This document shows, piece after piece, positions 13,805 through 16,480 of a stretch of 16,480 nucleotides of DNA (the first letter of the stretch is position 1; each line of letters begins with the position of its first letter). The notes under the pieces are model-generated. The model was not told where the DNA came from, did not search any database, and saw only the letters and a list, made by a program, of their open reading frames with translations. The stretch is from assembly GCA_019246455.1 (NCBI GenBank), contig JAFAQJ010000425.1:1-16480 (forward strand), written 5' to 3'. This stretch comes from Pseudolabrys sp. Its GTDB lineage: Bacteria > Pseudomonadota > Alphaproteobacteria > Rhizobiales > Xanthobacteraceae. The translations under genes and the position numbers were made by a program.

Positions 13805-14559
13805 ATCTCGCCGCCGGTTTCGCCCACATTTCCCTTCTGCAACTATGCGCGGTCGCGGCTGTCGCTCTATTCGCGTCAGTGGTCGGCGGGGTCGCGGGAT
13901 ATGGCACCGGTGCGCTGATGCCGCTTGTTCTTGTGCCGCTGATCGGCGCTGAGCCGGTGGTGCCGATCATTGCGATCTCGGCGCTGTTCACCAATTCGAG
14001 CCGCGTTGCCGCGTTCTTGCGCTACGCCGACTTCCGTCGCGCCGCGATTGTTCTTGCAGCCGCGGTGCCGACCTGCGTGCTGGGTGCCTATGGCTACACA
14101 CTGCTGACTGGCCGCGGCGCGGCCATCGTGATCGGCACCATGCTGATTTTGAGCGTGCCGTTGCGCCGTTACGCGAAACATCGCGAGTTCACAGTCGGCG
14201 ACGGCGGGCTGGCGCTCGGGTCGCTGGGCTACGGGGTGGTCGTGGGCGGCACGGCGGGGTCGGGCGTCATCTTGCTGTCGCTGCTGATGGCGGCCGGTCT
14301 CGAAGGCGCAGCCGTGATCGCGACCGACGCGGCTATTTCGATCGTGATCGGTATCGTGAAGATTTCCGTGTTCGGCTTGGCCGGCGTCATTACCGCGCAG
14401 GTCGTTGCCTTTGCGCTGTTGATCGGTTTTGTGGCGTTACCGGGAGCCTTCCTCGCCAAAGCGTTCGTCGAACGCATGCCAGTACACGTTCACACGGCCG
14501 TATTGGATGTCGTCGTCATATGCGGCGGGCTATTTTTGATCGCCGGCGCCTTCCGTTAG
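13801..14559 (+). CDS. TauE/SafE family membrane permease (sulfite exporter-like)
   Basis: This 252-residue integral membrane protein has about eight hydrophobic segments arranged as two similar halves, as in the TauE/SafE (DUF81) family. The repeated glycine-rich motif is seen as [20 protein letters not shown] in the first half and [19 protein letters not shown] in the second. Family members export organosulfonates or sulfite, but the substrate here is not determined by sequence. It overlaps cca as ATGA at 13801-13804 and is the last gene of the five-gene unit. Its TAG overlaps the TAA of hemF on the other strand. The link of a permease to cca is probably one of expression, not function. Confidence 0.9.
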   Translation: MNLAAGFAHISLLQLCAVAAVALFASVVGGVAGYGTGALMPLVLVPLIGAEPVVPIIAISALFTNSSRVAAFLRYADFRRAAIVLAAAVPTCVLGAYGYTLLTGRGAAIVIGTMLILSVPLRRYAKHREFTVGDGGLALGSLGYGVVVGGTAGSGVILLSLLMAAGLEGAAVIATDAAISIVIGIVKISVFGLAGVITAQVVAFALLIGFVALPGAFLAKAFVERMPVHVHTAVLDVVVICGGLFLIAGAFR

Positions 14560-15437
14560 GGCCACTTCACCACCGGCGGCATCGACGAGAGGATCGAATC
14601 GACGTTGCCGCCTGTTTTGAGCCCGAAGATCGTGCCGCGGTCGTACAGCAGGTTGAATTCCACGTAGCGGCCGCGGCGCACCAGCTGCTCTTCGCGTTGC
14701 GTCTCGGTCCACAACCTGCCGAAATTCCGGCGTACCAGGTCAGGATAGATTTTCAGAAAAGCGCGTCCAACGTCTTGTGTGAAGGCGAAGCTCTCGCCCC
14801 AGTCCGTCTCAAGATAGTCGTAGAAAATGCCGCCGATGCCACGCGGTTCGTTTCGGTGCTTGAGGAAGAAATAATCGTCGCACCACTTTTTGTATTTCTC
14901 GTAGGGCGCGATCTTGGAATGTGCGCCGCACGCGGCTTTCATGGCCGCGTGAAAGGCGACGCTGTCCGGATCGTTTTGGTTCCGCCGCGCGTCGAGTACA
15001 GGCGTCAGGTCCGCGCCACCGCCGAACCAGGCCTTCGTCGTCACGACGAAGCGTGTGTTCATATGCACCGCCGGCACATTGGGATTGTGCAAATGGGCGA
15101 TCAGCGAGATCCCGGACGCCCAGAATCGCGGATCGTCTGCCGCGCCGGGAATTTCCTTGCGAAATTCCGGCGCGAATTCGCCATGCACTGTCGAGCAATG
15201 TACCCCGACTTTTTCGAACACGCGGCCCTTCATCATCGCCATGACGCCGCCGCCGCCCGGCGCACCGGAATGATCGGTGCGCTGCCACGGCGTGCGCACG
15301 AAGCGGCCGGCTTTGTCGGGCGAATTTGGAAGATCGTCCTCGACTTTCTCGAAAGCCGCGCAAATCTGGTCACGCAGGCTTTCGAACCACGCGCGGGCGC
15401 GCGTTTTGCGTGTTTCCAATAGGCCAGCGTCCATCAT
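14556..15437 (-). CDS. hemF: Oxygen-dependent coproporphyrinogen III oxidase
   Basis: This 293-residue cytosolic enzyme converts coproporphyrinogen III to protoporphyrinogen IX with O2, in haem and (where present) chlorophyll synthesis. The family is highly conserved and easily seen: [16 protein letters not shown] (61-76), [13 protein letters not shown] (118-130), [10 protein letters not shown] (137-146), [10 protein letters not shown] (200-209) and the C-terminal signature [20 protein letters not shown] (254-273) followed by KTGGN. The length is usual. Two ATGs in a row (15437 and 15434) overlap the trmL stop; I take the first. It forms an operon with trmL. An aerobic enzyme means oxygen is used in haem synthesis, and an anaerobic HemN may exist elsewhere. 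Confidence 0.97.
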   Translation of the reverse strand: MMDAGLLETRKTRARAWFESLRDQICAAFEKVEDDLPNSPDKAGRFVRTPWQRTDHSGAPGGGGVMAMMKGRVFEKVGVHCSTVHGEFAPEFRKEIPGAADDPRFWASGISLIAHLHNPNVPAVHMNTRFVVTTKAWFGGGADLTPVLDARRNQNDPDSVAFHAAMKAACGAHSKIAPYEKYKKWCDDYFFLKHRNEPRGIGGIFYDYLETDWGESFAFTQDVGRAFLKIYPDLVRRNFGRLWTETQREEQLVRRGRYVEFNLLYDRGTIFGLKTGGNVDSILSSMPPVVKWP

Positions 15438-15907
15438 CGCCCGTTTATAGCGTCAAAGCCGCCGGTTTGCCGCAGCGCCTCGGCACAGACGATGGCGGCC
15501 GATACCGCCACATTGAGCGAACGTAGGCCCGGACGCATCGGAATGATGAGCCGTGCGTCGGCAGCTTGATGGACTGCGTGCGGCACGCCCGCGCTTTCGC
15601 GGCCGAACAGCAGCGTGTCGCCGTCGCAATAGGTGAAATCGAGGAAAGACTGCGCGCCGGAAGTCGTCAGCAGGAGCAGTCTCGCGTTGGCGCTTCGCCG
15701 CCATGCATCGAAGGCTGTCCAATCCAGATGACGGACGATCGAAACCTGGTCGAGATAGTCCATTCCGGCGCGGCGGAAGGCGCGGTCGCTTGCGGGAAAG
15801 CCAGCGGGCTCAATGATATGGGCCTCGATGTTCAAGCAGGCGGCCAGGCGCAGAATCGTGCCGGTATTCTGCGCAATGTCGGGCTGATAAAGGGCGATAC
15901 GGATCAT
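15434..15907 (-). CDS. trmL: tRNA (cytidine(34)-2'-O)-methyltransferase
   Basis: This 157-residue SpoU/TrmD-class (SPOUT) methyltransferase is predicted to methylate the wobble ribose (position 34) of tRNA-Leu using S-adenosylmethionine. The knot motifs are present: N14-TGTIL-R20, FGRESAGVP (101-109), and [19 protein letters not shown] (122-140), which form the SAM pocket. The short length without an RNA-binding extension is typical of TrmL (YibK). The ATG at 15907 lacks a clear Shine-Dalgarno sequence; a TTGACG at 15947-15942 on the minus strand may be a -35 box, but no good -10 follows. The stop overlaps hemF, so the two genes are likely co-translated. Confidence 0.95.
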   Translation of the reverse strand: MIRIALYQPDIAQNTGTILRLAACLNIEAHIIEPAGFPASDRAFRRAGMDYLDQVSIVRHLDWTAFDAWRRSANARLLLLTTSGAQSFLDFTYCDGDTLLFGRESAGVPHAVHQAADARLIIPMRPGLRSLNVAVSAAIVCAEALRQTGGFDAINGR

Positions 15908-16147
15908 ACGGTTGCAGCAATGCCACGGATAAAATCATTCCCGTCAAATGAGTTATGCAACCTTGGTTCTCAGACCGATAGCGGGCTTGCGCTTCACCCT
16001 CCGGGGTGCCAATAAAAACCGCCGTTTGCGCCGTCCTGCCTTGACCACGGATGCCGCGCAGCCGGTCCATTCGCCGCCGCGGCAGCCTTGCCAGCGGCTC
16101 CAAGCCGCGATTGGTTGAAAGCGCCAGCCGGGGGAGAGGATAAAGAC
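15908..16147. other. Divergent intergenic region between trmL-hemF and petA
   Basis: This is the longest non-coding stretch in the window (240 bases). It separates the leftward trmL-hemF unit from the rightward cytochrome bc1 gene. On the minus strand TTGACG (15947-15942) is a possible -35. On the plus strand TTGACC (16041-16046) and AATAAA (16011-16016) are weak matches without partners. A GC-rich foldback lies at 16078-16109, and a purine-rich GGGGGAGAGGA precedes the petA start. I see no supported open frame. Confidence 0.5.
16078..16109 (+). repeat. Inverted repeat / possible hairpin in the petA leader
   Basis: CGCGGC (16078-16083) pairs with GCCGCG (16104-16109). Inside it AGCC (16084-16087) pairs with GGCT (16096-16099), leaving an 8-base loop and a CCAA bulge. 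It ends 38 bases before the start codon and has no run of T, so it is not a terminator. It could stabilise the leader, or be chance in GC-rich DNA. Confidence 0.3.
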
Positions 16148-16480
16148 GTGACGACCGTGTCTTCGGCGGAGCACACACGCCGCGATTTTCTGTTCATCGC
16201 CACCGGCGCCGTTGCCGCGGTCGGCGGAGCGGCCTCCCTGGTGCCGCTGATCTCGCAAATGAACCCAGATGCCTCGACGATCGCCGCCGGCGCTCCGATC
16301 GAGGTCGACCTCGCTCCGGTCGCCGACGGTCAGATCATCAAGGTGTTCTGGCGCTCGAAGCCGATCTTCATTTTCCATCGCAGCAAGAAAGAGATCGACG
16401 AGGCGAAGTCCGTTCCGGTCGCGAGCCTGCCGGACCCGGCAAGCGATGAGCAGCGCACCAAGGAAGGCCACGAGCAGTGG
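16148..16480 (+). CDS. petA: Ubiquinol-cytochrome c reductase iron-sulfur (Rieske) subunit, N-terminal part (3' end outside window)
   Basis: The first 111 residues of the Rieske subunit of the cytochrome bc1 complex, which passes electrons from ubiquinol to cytochrome c1. A twin-arginine signal, TRRDFLFIATG, starts at residue 10 and leads into the membrane anchor AVAAVGGAASLVPLISQ. These are followed by MNPDASTIAAGAPIEVDLAP and IIKVFWRSKPIFIFHR. This matches rhizobial PetA proteins closely, which are about 175-190 residues, so roughly 60% is present. The Fe-S ligand motifs (CTHLGC, CPCHGS) lie beyond the right edge. The start is GTG, preceded by a GGGAGAGG purine stretch. petB and petC are expected downstream. 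The divergent partner is trmL-hemF. Confidence 0.95.
   Translation, partial: MTTVSSAEHTRRDFLFIATGAVAAVGGAASLVPLISQMNPDASTIAAGAPIEVDLAPVADGQIIKVFWRSKPIFIFHRSKKEIDEAKSVPVASLPDPASDEQRTKEGHEQW

Noticed and set aside
14520..15422. 300-residue open frame on the plus strand opposite hemF
   Set aside because: HemF on the other strand is unmistakable over its full length; the opposite product is rich in Arg, Ala and His and matches nothing.
15953..16471. 172-residue open frame on the minus strand opposite the petA start
   Set aside because: PetA is clearly coded on the plus strand with its Tat signal; the antisense product is Arg/Gly/Ala-rich without features.

Overview
The window looks like chromosomal DNA from an alphaproteobacterium of the Hyphomicrobiales (Rhizobiales), probably a Bradyrhizobium/Xanthobacteraceae-type lineage. 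Evidence is the GC-rich, tightly packed coding, the start of a Rieske protein that resembles rhizobial PetA, and several families typical of this order (DUF1285, DUF6111, the MoxR-DUF58-DUF4159 cluster). I see no rRNA, tRNA, CRISPR array, insertion sequence or phage gene. Sixteen protein genes cover almost everything; the longest gap between genes is 240 bases.

Layout, left to right. (1) 1-3978, a set of single genes in alternating directions: the 3' end of an SDR oxidoreductase, a tail-anchored protein of unknown function, a calcineurin-like metallophosphoesterase, a Nudix hydrolase, a Xi-class glutathione transferase (glutathionyl-hydroquinone reductase type) and a GNAT acetyltransferase. 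(2) 3983-10875, minus strand: a four-gene operon of a MoxR AAA+ ATPase, a DUF58 protein, a 948-residue BatA-like/DUF4159 membrane protein and a 688-residue membrane protein with a VWA-like region and a glutamine-amidotransferase-like fold. (3) 11075-14559, plus strand: five genes joined by overlapping stop/start codons: DUF1285, a NudL-type CoA pyrophosphatase, DUF6111, a CCA-adding enzyme and a TauE/SafE permease. (4) 14556-15907, minus strand: trmL and hemF, also overlapping. (5) 16148-end, plus strand: the first 111 residues of the Rieske subunit of cytochrome bc1, diverging from trmL.

How the genes work together. The MoxR cluster is the least understood and most system-like part. A soluble ATPase and a soluble DUF58 protein are followed by two large membrane proteins in which amidotransferase-like domains contain no cysteine at all, so they look like non-catalytic scaffold or sensor modules. 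The DUF1285-TauE block joins CoA-ester/nucleotide clean-up, tRNA 3'-end maturation and transport in one translationally coupled unit. The trmL-hemF/petA divergent arrangement places haem synthesis beside the haem-containing bc1 complex.

The main structural oddity is that all four convergent gene pairs meet stop codon to stop codon (4-base overlap, 0-base gap, 4-base gap, 4-base overlap), leaving no room for intergenic terminators. Two plus-strand genes also share a TGCTAATC element just before a start codon that has no Shine-Dalgarno sequence, which suggests leaderless or nearly leaderless transcripts.
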